Assembly: GCA_947165795.1 (NCBI GenBank)
Contig: CAMVBP010000116.1
Span: 1 to 6,430, forward strand
DNA from: an uncultured Treponema sp.
Lineage (GTDB): Bacteria > Spirochaetota > Spirochaetia > Treponematales > Treponemataceae
Length of the DNA stretch: 6,430 bases
Reading direction: 5' to 3'
Positions 1-5,394 of this stretch are shown here, one piece after another (within the stretch, counting starts at the first letter, position 1; each line of letters begins with the position of its first letter). Under the pieces are notes generated by a model, which saw only the letters and a program-made list of their open reading frames with translations, searched no databases and was not told where the DNA came from. The position numbers were made by a program, and so were the translations under genes.

Positions 1-66
1 ATTCCGTATGAAAAACTTCCTGATTACTGGAAAAGGGCAATAAATCTTAAAGGATGGGACTTTTAA
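1..66 (+). CDS. C-terminal end of an upstream protein, possibly a polymorphic toxin (partial)
   Basis: The first frame is open from the left edge and ends at TAA 64-66, giving 21 residues that begin IPYEKLPDYWKR and end NLKGWDF. Too little remains to identify a domain. The tail is rich in aromatic and basic residues, and the next gene starts one base after the stop. In polymorphic toxin loci (CDI, Rhs and related systems) the toxin C-terminus is normally followed directly by its cognate immunity gene, and an Imm59-like gene follows here. The toxin identity is inferred from that arrangement alone. It could equally be another immunity protein in the array. Confidence 0.55.
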   Translation: MPYEKLPDYWKRAINLKGWDF

Positions 67-67
67 G

Positions 68-307
68 ATGACACTAAACGAAGTAAAAGGCTTAGTCACA
101 CAAAATGATATTGGAGTATTTTTTGATAAAGATAATCCAAGGTCAAATGGTCTTTGCATTTATGAAGAAAATGGTAAGTGGTATGTATTTGCAACCGATG
201 AGCGTTGGGTCAAAATGGGACTGTGTGAATTTGAAAATGAGGACGAAGCCTGCCAGTCGTTCCTTGAACGTTTAGAAGCATCCAGAAGACTCGGCTGGGA
301 ATATTAG
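68..307 (+). CDS. Imm59-like immunity protein, 79 aa
   Basis: Small, acidic, cytosolic-type protein with no signal peptide or membrane segment. It has an N-terminal helix-like stretch, then a beta segment around GKWYVFATDER (residues 36-46), then a C-terminal helix pattern with F..E.EA...FLERL (about 55-69). This layout of W-x-V-Y-x-T-D-E-R followed by an A..xF..RL helix matches my recollection of Imm59-type immunity proteins, and it is shared with each half of the protein at 1058-1651. An AGGATGG stretch around 51-57 can serve as ribosome binding site, and the start lies one base after the upstream stop, so translation is probably coupled. The place directly behind the possible toxin tail makes it the best candidate for the cognate immunity gene. 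Family assignment is moderate; immunity function is inferred from family and context. Confidence 0.6.
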   Translation: MTLNEVKGLVTQNDIGVFFDKDNPRSNGLCIYEENGKWYVFATDERWVKMGLCEFENEDEACQSFLERLEASRRLGWEY

Positions 308-366
308 AAATATAATTTCTTTTTCTCTGTTTACTATCAATAAGTATTAATGTAAACTTTTTATAA

Positions 367-400
367 GAATAAAAAAAAGTTTGAGATAGCGAAAAGGAAA
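367..400 (+). repeat. Possible decayed copy of the 3' tail of the 2389-2847 gene family
   Basis: The bases from GAAT at 367 through the AGCGAAAAGGAAA at about 388-400 can be aligned, with a few gaps, to the 3' end of the intact gene near 2810-2845, which reads a run of A, then GATTTTGATGAAGCGAATAAA. The stretch is AT-rich and low in complexity, so this copy is the weakest of the set. Its position, ending 9 bases before the gene at 410, matches that of the better copies at 1018-1057 and 1861-1911. The remainder of 308-409 shows no gene. Its AAGGAA (394-399) probably acts as the ribosome binding site of the 410 gene. Confidence 0.3.
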
Positions 401-409
401 CACAGGCGC

Positions 410-1009
410 ATGAAAGCTCAAATTCCTTGGAATAAAACTTATCTACAAATTGTTTTATTGTACCGAATGGAAAAAAGTAAAAAAACTACACTACATGTAA
501 AACTCTTTTTAATTTCAGAAATTCTGTTTTTTCTGATGATTATTGGTTGGGTGCTTACAGAAATTGTTTTTCCGCTTCCTGAATATATACAACTTCGAAT
601 GATTGAAGATCATGAAAAATGGTCTCCGAGATTTTGGGATAACGCAGTAATTGTTCTTTTTGAATTTGGTTCTCCTGTTATATTTTTAATGTCGCTGATC
701 GGAATTATTTTAAGTCTTAAAAGGTTTCTGCCGGAAAAATCCTGGTTAAAAGAAATCCTTGCCGTTTTTTTGATGTTCTTGAGTTTTATTGTATTCTGTT
801 TTTTTCGTATAATTCCGCTAGTATTCGGAATTACCGTCATCATATTTTTCGTATCATTATTTAAAATCATCCGCACAATAAAAAACTTACGCAAGAAAAA
901 TGTAAGTGTTAAAGAAATCATAATGTTCTGCATAATGATTTTTAATTTTATCATTTATAGCAGTATATTAACTGTTTACACGGTATTTTGTTGTTGGGGA
1001 GAGCTGTAA
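410..1009 (+). CDS. Multi-pass inner-membrane protein, 199 aa, unrecognised family
   Basis: I do not recognise the family. Hydrophobic stretches suggest about five membrane segments, at residues about 31-54, 78-103, 115-131, 134-152 and 169-190. Charged loops such as RMIEDHEKW (63-71) and KIIRTIKNLRKK (152-163) separate them. The start at 410 has AAGGAA at 394-399. An alternative ATG at 467 (residue 20, MEKSKK) would remove a poorly conserved-looking leader but has no visible ribosome binding site. The neighbours are immunity-like genes and the gene is co-directional with them. Membrane-embedded immunity proteins are known for pore-forming or ionophoric contact-dependent toxins, so that role is possible. 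It is an inference from position only; an unrelated small membrane protein is the alternative. Confidence 0.7.
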   Translation: MKAQIPWNKTYLQIVLLYRMEKSKKTTLHVKLFLISEILFFLMIIGWVLTEIVFPLPEYIQLRMIEDHEKWSPRFWDNAVIVLFEFGSPVIFLMSLIGIILSLKRFLPEKSWLKEILAVFLMFLSFIVFCFFRIIPLVFGITVIIFFVSLFKIIRTIKNLRKKNVSVKEIIMFCIMIFNFIIYSSILTVYTVFCCWGEL

Positions 1010-1017
1010 AGGTTTAT

Positions 1018-1057
1018 ATATGCAAAAGAACCTGATATGGAGCGAAATAGAAACTGA
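1018..1057 (+). repeat. Decayed 3' tail of the 2389-2847 gene family
   Basis: Reading from GCA at 1022 gives AKEPDMERNRN followed by TGA at 1055-1057. The end of the pseudogene at 1655-1911 reads AKKYYDEAKNRN then TGA. At the base level ATATGCAAA, GAA, an ATGATG-like stretch, AGCGA, AATAGAAA and TGA recur in the same order. The copy is only about 40 bases and lies between the stop of the membrane-protein gene and the ATG at 1058, which directly abuts the remnant's TGA. It is best read as the last remnant of a deleted gene, and its GGAG (1039-1042) may now supply the ribosome binding site of the gene at 1058. Confidence 0.55.
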
Positions 1058-1651
1058 ATGAAAGAAAAAGAATTTTTGGAATGGTTTGAAAATCATAAAT
1101 TAAACCTTAATGGATGGGAAGTATATGTTCGAAATCAGCTGATATCAAAAGATAATAGAAGTTATATTTCGATAAGTTGTGATTTTGTTGATGGCATCTG
1201 GAAAGTATTAGAAGATGGACCAGATGACAAATCCTACCATCCGCCTTTTTTGGTGTATGAATCTGAAAGCGAAGATAAAATCTTTGACGATTTAAAGCAG
1301 TATTTGGAAGCCCAGGATTATTTGAATAATTATTATGAAATTGAAAACGAAAAAAAATTTATTGAAAAACTACAAAATGAAAATTTTTCTATGGGCGTAA
1401 AGCTCGTTGTAAATAATAAAGTTTTATTTACGAATAACGTACTTTCTTCTGATGTGACTTATTGCTGCAATAAAGAAAATGATGAGTGGCTGATTTATGA
1501 TGAAGGTCCGGAAGACAGGTCTGAGCCAAAAGATAAATATATTCTCTTTAGAAGCAAGGATGCAGAAATGGCATTTGATTTCTTTTTTAAGCGGCTTAAG
1601 AAGGAAGAAAGAATTTATAATCGAAGGCTTCAGAAAAGGAATAAAAAATGA
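1058..1651 (+). CDS. Tandem-duplicated Imm59-like immunity protein, 197 aa
   Basis: The protein consists of two similar units, about residues 5-88 and 99-185. Each starts with a helix (EFLEWFENHK; KFIEKLQNEN), has a beta core, then a tryptophan-led segment with an acidic turn (WKVLEDGPDDKS, 48-59; WLIYDEGPEDRS, 144-155). Each ends in a strand plus helix (LVYESESEDKIFDDLKQYL; ILFRSKDAEMAFDFFFKRL). The single-unit protein at 68-307 has the same layout, which supports an Imm59-like assignment. No signal peptide or membrane segment is present. The tail 179-197 is strongly basic. The stop overlaps an ATG (ATGA at 1648-1651) that opens only a seven-codon reading. Duplication may allow binding of two toxin faces or of a different toxin from the 68-307 protein; that is inference. 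Confidence 0.6.
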   Translation: MKEKEFLEWFENHKLNLNGWEVYVRNQLISKDNRSYISISCDFVDGIWKVLEDGPDDKSYHPPFLVYESESEDKIFDDLKQYLEAQDYLNNYYEIENEKKFIEKLQNENFSMGVKLVVNNKVLFTNNVLSSDVTYCCNKENDEWLIYDEGPEDRSEPKDKYILFRSKDAEMAFDFFFKRLKKEERIYNRRLQKRNKK

Positions 1652-1654
1652 ATA

Positions 1655-1911
1655 GAAAACTGGAAATATGATCAAAATAGAGTTGCAGTTTACAAAGGAT
1701 TTACATTTGATACATATTAAAGGTTAGTATTCAACCGAATCCCGAAGATTTTTCTTATGAAGATTTGATTAACTTTGGATTCAAGCAGGTTGAAAAAGGG
1801 GTTTATGAAAAATCTTTACCAACATCAGAACTTACGGAGCTTTACGCCATAAAAAGAAATAAATTGGAATATGCAAAGAAATATTATGATGAAGCGAAAA
1901 ATAGAAATTGA
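1655..1911 (+). pseudogene. 5'-truncated, frameshifted paralogue of the 2389-2847 gene
   Basis: In one frame 1655-1717 reads ENWKYDQNRVAVYKGFTFDTY and then hits TAA at 1718-1720. In the next frame 1711-1908 continues with VSIQPNPEDF, FGFKQVEKGVYEKS, TSELTELYA and LEYAKKYYDEAKNRN, stopping at TGA 1909-1911. The intact protein at 2389-2847 has YEQRFKAVYKD, AGFDVVNKGEYSK, TSELTDLHA and LEYAKKDFDEANKK in the same order and at nearly the same spacing. The copy therefore matches about residues 66-152 of the intact protein, with a single frame change near 1710-1720. No start codon or ribosome binding site drives either piece. The N-terminal half is missing, being replaced by the end of the Imm59-like gene. 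It is a dead immunity-gene remnant, and it explains this otherwise gene-free 290-base gap. Confidence 0.85.
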
Positions 1912-1932
1912 CAGTAATCACCAACAAAATAA

Positions 1933-1937
1933 GAGGA
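1933..1937 (+). promoter_or_regulatory. Ribosome binding site that sets the start at 1943
   Basis: GAGGA at 1933-1937 lies 5 bases before ATG 1943. The longer open frame from ATG 1871 has no such site and its first 24 codons overlap the pseudogene in another frame, so the 1943 start is preferred. Confidence 0.7.
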
Positions 1938-1942
1938 TAGAA

Positions 1943-2341
1943 ATGAATTTTGATGAAATTTTAAAAGAGCCTTTTTACAATTTTGGCTGGTTTTATGAAA
2001 AAACTATAACTTTCTTTGGAGAAGAAAATAATATTAAAGTTGATTTTGAAGCGTATCCGGAAACAGAACAAATAAATCAAACGCAAAAAGATTCTTTTCT
2101 TCGGTTTTATGAAAATATTGCAGATTTGTCGAAAGCGGCAGAGAATCAACTTAACGATTATATTACAAAGTATGTTGAAGGAATTTATACAATAGATAAG
2201 GATGTTCAGCTGACTGAAGTTCTTATAAACTCAGACGGTGAACTGATTCTTTTGTGTGAAGTTGCCTGGGACATAGAAAATGGTCTTGGAATTAAAATAT
2301 TCCCCGAAATAGAAATCGGGCCGCAAGATACATTTTTGTAA
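1943..2341 (+). CDS. DUF6985/DUF2004-like probable immunity protein, 132 aa
   Basis: The frame is open from 1871, but the start chosen is ATG 1943, which has GAGGA 5 bases upstream; the extra 24 residues would be translated from the pseudogene's 3' end. The protein begins MNFDEILKEPFYNFGWF, has a beta segment (ITFFGEENNIKVDFEAY, 22-38), a helical middle (50-78) and a C-terminal signature CEVAWDIENGLGIKIF (105-120) followed by GPQD (126-129). A W-D-x-E-x-G-L-G strand pair followed by G-x-Q-D is what I recall for DUF6985 and the related DUF2004 proteins, often found as orphan or toxin-linked immunity genes. No export signal or membrane segment is visible. The family call is moderately sure; the immunity role is inferred from family and neighbours. 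Confidence 0.65.
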   Translation: MNFDEILKEPFYNFGWFYEKTITFFGEENNIKVDFEAYPETEQINQTQKDSFLRFYENIADLSKAAENQLNDYITKYVEGIYTIDKDVQLTEVLINSDGELILLCEVAWDIENGLGIKIFPEIEIGPQDTFL

Positions 2342-2388
2342 GATTGAACGAGAGGGCTTAAATGCACCCTAATTAAAAAAGGATAAAA

Positions 2389-2847
2389 ATGAGATCAAAA
2401 TACGAGCTGGCTAGTTTTGCAGTTTATAAAGGAAAAATATATTCTGCATATACAAAAAATGGTTTTATTCGCCTCAGAACTTACGATATAAAAGAAGTTG
2501 AATCGGGAGAATTTGAAAGTTTGAATGCAACCTGTGCAACTGATTTGCAGGGAATAAAAGAAGTTTCTCCTTATGAAGTGACTGAGTATTACGAACAAAG
2601 GTTTAAGGCAGTTTACAAAGATATTCCCGTTTCGATTATTGTTGGCGATGATGATAGTGTTGAAATCGAAAACACTAATCTTCCATGGGCAGTTCTGAAA
2701 AAAGCTGGATTTGATGTTGTAAATAAAGGAGAATACAGCAAGCTTGTAAAAACTTCTGAACTCACGGATCTTCACGCAGAAAGAGATGATAATTTGGAAT
2801 ATGCAAAAAAAGATTTTGATGAAGCGAATAAAAAAAAGACCTTGTGA
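2389..2847 (+). CDS. Unclassified probable immunity protein, 152 aa; intact parent of the pseudogene
   Basis: I cannot name the family. The N-terminal half opens with KYELASFAVYKGKIYSAY (4-21), and a similar unit recurs at YEQRFKAVYKDIPVSI (68-83), so the protein appears to be built from two related beta modules around A-V-Y-K-G/D. The C-terminal part has AGFDVVNKGEYSKLVKTSEL (106-125) and a charged helix LEYAKKDFDEANKK (136-149). AAAGGA just before ATG 2389 serves as ribosome binding site. A truncated paralogue is at 1655-1911, and shorter tail copies are at 1018-1057 and perhaps 367-400, so this family has been present in the locus several times. The stop overlaps the GTG at 2844. It is cytosolic, with no catalytic motif visible; the immunity role is inferred from context. 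Confidence 0.7.
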   Translation: MRSKYELASFAVYKGKIYSAYTKNGFIRLRTYDIKEVESGEFESLNATCATDLQGIKEVSPYEVTEYYEQRFKAVYKDIPVSIIVGDDDSVEIENTNLPWAVLKKAGFDVVNKGEYSKLVKTSELTDLHAERDDNLEYAKKDFDEANKKKTL

Positions 2848-3173
2848 GAGAAAAAAGAAGAGGTGAAAAAGTAGATTTGATTGGAATAAAAATTAAGAGT
2901 AAAGATAAAGATTTTGATTGCATTAAGATTCTTAGAAAATTTTCTGAAATGTCTGTTGGTGAAATTAAAGAAAAAATCCAGAACGATGATTTTGTTTTTG
3001 AATGCAGTTATACGGATGGGGACGCTCTGGTGCAGGTAATTTTGTTGTATAAGGAATTCTGTGCGTCGAAAATTGATTCGGAAATTTTTGAGCACGGCCG
3101 ATTAACTGATATTGATTTTTTGGAAAATCTCTTAAATACTTATAAGGAAATTGATGAAGAAAGTTTTAATTAA
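2844..3173 (+). CDS. Small acidic protein with L7/L12-C-terminal-like pattern, up to 109 aa
   Basis: The frame opens with GTG 2844, which overlaps the preceding stop (GTGA at 2844-2847) and could be translated by coupling. A better-supported start may be TTG 2877, with AGAGGTG-like sequence around 2859-2865 and a product beginning with IGIKIKSKDKDFDCIKILRK. That stretch, with FSEMSVGEIKEKIQNDD after it, has the strand, helix, helix (I/G-K-I) pattern of the ribosomal L7/L12 C-terminal domain and of small proteins that resemble it. It is not the ribosomal protein itself, because the hinge and N-terminal dimerisation domain are absent. The second half (ECSYTDGDALVQVILLYKEF) is unrecognised. Position in the array suggests an immunity gene, without direct evidence. 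Confidence 0.6.
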   Translation: MREKRRGEKVDLIGIKIKSKDKDFDCIKILRKFSEMSVGEIKEKIQNDDFVFECSYTDGDALVQVILLYKEFCASKIDSEIFEHGRLTDIDFLENLLNTYKEIDEESFN

Positions 3174-3188
3174 GGAAATGTAACGCTT

Positions 3189-3710
3189 ATGAAAATTTAT
3201 ATGTTAAAAAGTGATATTGATAATTATAAAGGCTGTTTTTTACAAGACGAGAAGATTGATAATTCGTTGGTGAAAGTTTTTAATAAAGGGGTGGAATTGT
3301 CGGTTTCTCCTGAGGTTAAATTTGTATACGATAAAGAAACAAAAAATCCGGCCGGTGACATTTGTGAATGTTATGACTGCAGGGGTTATTTTATAAGCAG
3401 TAAATGTGAAGCGGCTTTGAAAAATGTTTCTAAAATAAAAGCACAGTATATTCATATAAACGATGATTTTATTCTTTTTAATAATCTAATTGTTTTGGAC
3501 AAACTGGATAAATCAAAAACAGATTTCAAATATTTTGAAAATGACATTTTGGGCGTAAATAAATATTGTTTTGAAGATTTTGATTATCCGCCGGTTTTCC
3601 AGGTAACGCTTCCGAACGGTTTGACTGTTCGTGATTATTTTGTGACTGAAGAATTTGTAAAAATTATAGAGGATAACAATCTCAATGGTTTTTTGTTTGA
3701 AGAAATATAA
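3189..3710 (+). CDS. DUF1629/Imm11-type immunity protein, 173 aa
   Basis: The layout fits the DUF1629 (Imm11) group and the related Imm43 proteins. There is an N-terminal strand MKIYMLKSD with an aromatic turn NYKG (12-15), a middle GDICECYDCRGYFISSK (56-72) leading to a helix EAALKNV, then a strand pair around INDDFILFNNLIVLDKLD (90-107). It ends with the typical VFQVTL (136-141), a strand RDYFVTEEFVKIIEDNN (148-164) and GFLFEEI. The family's closing pattern, as I recall it, is F-x-V-T/S-D/E-E-F-x-x-x-I/V-E-x-N-x-L-x-G-F-x-F. AAGGAA (3172-3177), overlapping the previous stop, provides the ribosome binding site. Full family length, no damage seen. Proteins of this group neutralise toxins in polymorphic toxin systems; which toxin is unknown. 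Confidence 0.65.
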   Translation: MKIYMLKSDIDNYKGCFLQDEKIDNSLVKVFNKGVELSVSPEVKFVYDKETKNPAGDICECYDCRGYFISSKCEAALKNVSKIKAQYIHINDDFILFNNLIVLDKLDKSKTDFKYFENDILGVNKYCFEDFDYPPVFQVTLPNGLTVRDYFVTEEFVKIIEDNNLNGFLFEEI

Positions 3711-3714
3711 AACT

Positions 3715-3853
3715 GCGCAAAGGATTGTAGCCGCGCCGAAGGCGGCCACTGGACTGAACGAACTAACGGTAGTTAGTGAGTGAAGGAAGCGGCTGGAGCG
3801 CGGTTAGCGCGGAACGGCGGAAAGCCTGACCGACGCTTGCGGCGGGTGCGCCC
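3715..3853 (+). ncRNA. GC-rich structured intergenic element, Flavo-1-like RNA candidate
   Basis: This stretch is markedly GC-rich against very AT-rich flanks. It opens with GCGCAAAGGATTGTAGC (3715-3731) and closes with GGAAAGCCTGACC (3819-3831) and GGGTGCGCCCA. Short GCGCA (3715-3719) and TGCGC (3847-3851) are complementary ends. Internal hairpins are ACTAAC-GGTA-GTTAGT (3762-3777, perfect), GCGC-GGTTA-GCGC (3798-3810), GCC-GAA-GGC within 3731-3745 and a stem-loop after GACC. An opening AAAGGATTG..GC and a closing GAAAGCC.GACC...GCGCCCA are what I recall for the Rfam Flavo-1 motif, reported in Bacteroidetes and some Spirochaetes. It may equally be an interspersed REP-like repeat. Its function is unknown. 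It ends about 28 bases before the next gene's ATG, so it could lie in that gene's leader. Confidence 0.5.
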
Positions 3854-3869
3854 AGAAATTAAAAATAAT

Positions 3870-3874
3870 AAGGA
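3870..3874 (+). promoter_or_regulatory. Ribosome binding site that sets the start at 3882
   Basis: AAGGA at 3870-3874 lies 7 bases before ATG 3882. The frame extends upstream to GTG 3780, but those 34 codons are the GC-rich element read as protein (Arg, Gly and Ala-rich), so the site at 3870 decides the start. Confidence 0.7.
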
Positions 3875-3881
3875 AAAAATT

Positions 3882-5282
3882 ATGGAAAAAATTGGAAATT
3901 ATAAAATCGCAGAATGTGACTGGAAGGCTCCTTGCGAAGATGTTTTGGCTGCTCTGCAGTATGAGTTTAAGGATGAAGTTCCGTTTTTGTTTTCGGACGA
4001 GATGACGAGTCTTTCGGAAAATTACAATATGGAACAGACGATGGATGCTGTTAAGGCTTTGGGGCAGGAACTTTCTGCAAACGGATTTTTGGTTTTTGAA
4101 ATTTATGAAGAAAGTGATTCTTTCAACCTTACAATAATTCCTGCTGCGGACGAAGAAAAATTTACTCAGGAAATGGCGTCGCTCAAAAGAAAGGTAAAGT
4201 GCATGCTTCAGCGCGGAAAGAAGGCTGGTGCAAAAGCGAGACGAATTGATTTTGGAAAACAGCTGAGCGGAAAAGTCATAAAGTGGGATTCTCAGAACTG
4301 GATTATGAAGGCGGATTGTCCGGGAAATATTTATTATTCGGAAATCAGGGATTCTGATTATAATCCTATTGAAACTCAGATTTTTTATTTTGATCCGGAG
4401 CCTGTTATTCTTGCAAAAACTTCCTGGTTTATATATCGTCTGGTCGGTGAAGAAGGCAGGTATCTTGCCTTGATGCATAATCCGGAACGTGACGAAAACT
4501 ATAATGGTATAAAAGACAGGAGATCATATATTTTTGCGGGTGAGCGTCTTGAAAATATTAATGAATGGAAAAACATTGCAACTTTAGATGAAGAATTAGA
4601 TCTTAAAGATTTAATCTGGTACGGAGATGATTTGTTCCTTGCTTCGGGCAGTAAGGTCTACAGAATTAAGAACGCAATGGATGGCAACGCAGAAATTGAA
4701 ACCGTGTATGAAACTAAGGAGAGGGACTGCATTTTTTCATGTTTTGCGATCGTGCAGGAAAATCTGTATGTAATGTGTCAGGGGCAGATTCTTAAATGGG
4801 GAAAAACGTTATTTACGAAAAAGGATGGCTTTAATTACTGTTTTTATAAAATGGAACCTTCTGTGCTTGGACCTGGTACACTGTATGTAATCAATGAGAC
4901 GGAAGTTGCGTTTGTAAGACAGGAGCAGTTTTCGAATGACGGAAAAATCCATTTGGAATCGCTTGTGATTGTTGATGTAGAAAAGAAAATTAGCAACGTC
5001 CGCAAAGTTGAATTTTGCACTGGCTGGACTTATGTATTTGAGAAAAACAAATTTATCGTTGCCTGCCATGGACATGATGTAGCTGATAATAAAAAAGACA
5101 TTCCGGTGCTTGCAATTATAGATTTGCAAAGCGGCGAGAAAAAAGAGCTTCCGTATGGCTGCTTTGGCCCGGCAGAAATACGCCAGGTTTATGCGACAAA
5201 AGACAACAGGCTTTTATTCAAAGTGAACGATAAGATTATTCTTCCTGATAACATGGAAGAATTTTTTACGATTGCACATTAA
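3882..5282 (+). CDS. Two-part uncharacterised protein, 466 aa, with possible beta-propeller C-terminus
   Basis: Starting at ATG 3882, the first 100 residues look like a small alpha/beta domain: CDWKAPCEDVLAALQYEF (12-29), a helix MEQTMDAVKALGQELSANGF (50-69) and strands FLVFEIYEESDSFNLTIIP (69-87). A basic, helical linker follows (LKRKVKCMLQRGKKAGAKARR, about 101-121). From about 122 to the end the sequence is beta-rich, with recurring short strand pairs such as DDLFLASGSKVYRI, ENLYVMCQGQILKW and TEVAFVRQ; this is reminiscent of a beta-propeller but no canonical WD40 or kelch motif is seen. There is no signal peptide or membrane segment. I do not recognise a family. Its size is unusual for an immunity protein; it may be one with an added sensor or binding module, or an unrelated insertion downstream of the GC-rich element. 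Confidence 0.75.
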   Translation: MEKIGNYKIAECDWKAPCEDVLAALQYEFKDEVPFLFSDEMTSLSENYNMEQTMDAVKALGQELSANGFLVFEIYEESDSFNLTIIPAADEEKFTQEMASLKRKVKCMLQRGKKAGAKARRIDFGKQLSGKVIKWDSQNWIMKADCPGNIYYSEIRDSDYNPIETQIFYFDPEPVILAKTSWFIYRLVGEEGRYLALMHNPERDENYNGIKDRRSYIFAGERLENINEWKNIATLDEELDLKDLIWYGDDLFLASGSKVYRIKNAMDGNAEIETVYETKERDCIFSCFAIVQENLYVMCQGQILKWGKTLFTKKDGFNYCFYKMEPSVLGPGTLYVINETEVAFVRQEQFSNDGKIHLESLVIVDVEKKISNVRKVEFCTGWTYVFEKNKFIVACHGHDVADNKKDIPVLAIIDLQSGEKKELPYGCFGPAEIRQVYATKDNRLLFKVNDKIILPDNMEEFFTIAH

Positions 5283-5286
5283 AGAT

Positions 5287-5315
5287 GCTGATTTGATTTT
5301 TTGAATCATTTTAGC
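5287..5315 (+). other. Imperfect hairpin just after the 466-aa gene
   Basis: GCTGA (5287-5291) can pair with TTAGC (5311-5315, one G-T pair) and TGATT (5294-5298) with AATCA (5304-5308), across a two-by-two mismatch and a five-base loop. It lies 4 bases after the stop at 5280-5282. There is no T-run after it, so an intrinsic terminator is not supported; it may still stabilise a 3' end or cause partial termination. Confidence 0.3.
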
Positions 5316-5384
5316 AAAGATGAAGATTCCATTAAAAAATTTATTCAGGGAATTAATTTTTTGAAAAATGCGTCTGTAAAATAA
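5292..5384 (+). pseudogene. Possible C-terminal remnant of a lost gene
   Basis: An open stretch without any start codon follows TGA 5289-5291 and reads FDFLNHFSKDEDSIKKF, then IQGINFLKNASVK, ending at TAA 5382-5384. The amphipathic, protein-like composition and the end right at the next gene's ribosome binding site (AAGGAG, 5383-5388) resemble the tail of an immunity gene whose body was deleted. No paralogue is present in the window to confirm this, so chance is a real alternative. Confidence 0.35.
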
Positions 5385-5388
5385 GGAG
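5383..5388 (+). promoter_or_regulatory. Strong ribosome binding site for the 5395 gene
   Basis: AAGGAG at 5383-5388, 6 bases before ATG 5395; it is the best Shine-Dalgarno match among the complete genes and overlaps the stop of the remnant upstream. Confidence 0.7.
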
Positions 5389-5394
5389 AAATCT

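Noticed and set aside
354..382. AAACTTTTT and AAAAAGTTT inverted repeat as a terminator after the 68-307 gene
   Set aside because: The nine-base stem is almost all A-T, has an 11-base loop and no following T-run, and it overlaps the possible tail remnant; chance in AT-rich DNA is likely.
1648..1671. A short reading frame starting at the ATG that overlaps the stop of the 1058-1651 gene
   Set aside because: It encodes only seven residues before TGA and has no family resemblance; the overlap is probably accidental.
3715..3853. tRNA, CRISPR array or IS end in the GC-rich block
   Set aside because: There is no cloverleaf with a T-loop signature, no regularly spaced direct repeats and no transposase fragment; the short complementary ends alone do not define an insertion sequence.
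3780..3881. N-terminal extension of the 466-aa protein from GTG 3780
   Set aside because: It is the GC-rich element read as protein and lacks a ribosome binding site; ATG 3882 has AAGGA at good spacing.
3804..4478. A 224-codon open frame on the minus strand
   Set aside because: It lies wholly opposite the 3882-5282 gene, has no ribosome binding site, and its Phe, Ile, Arg and Ser-rich composition is what the complement of an acidic AT-rich gene gives.
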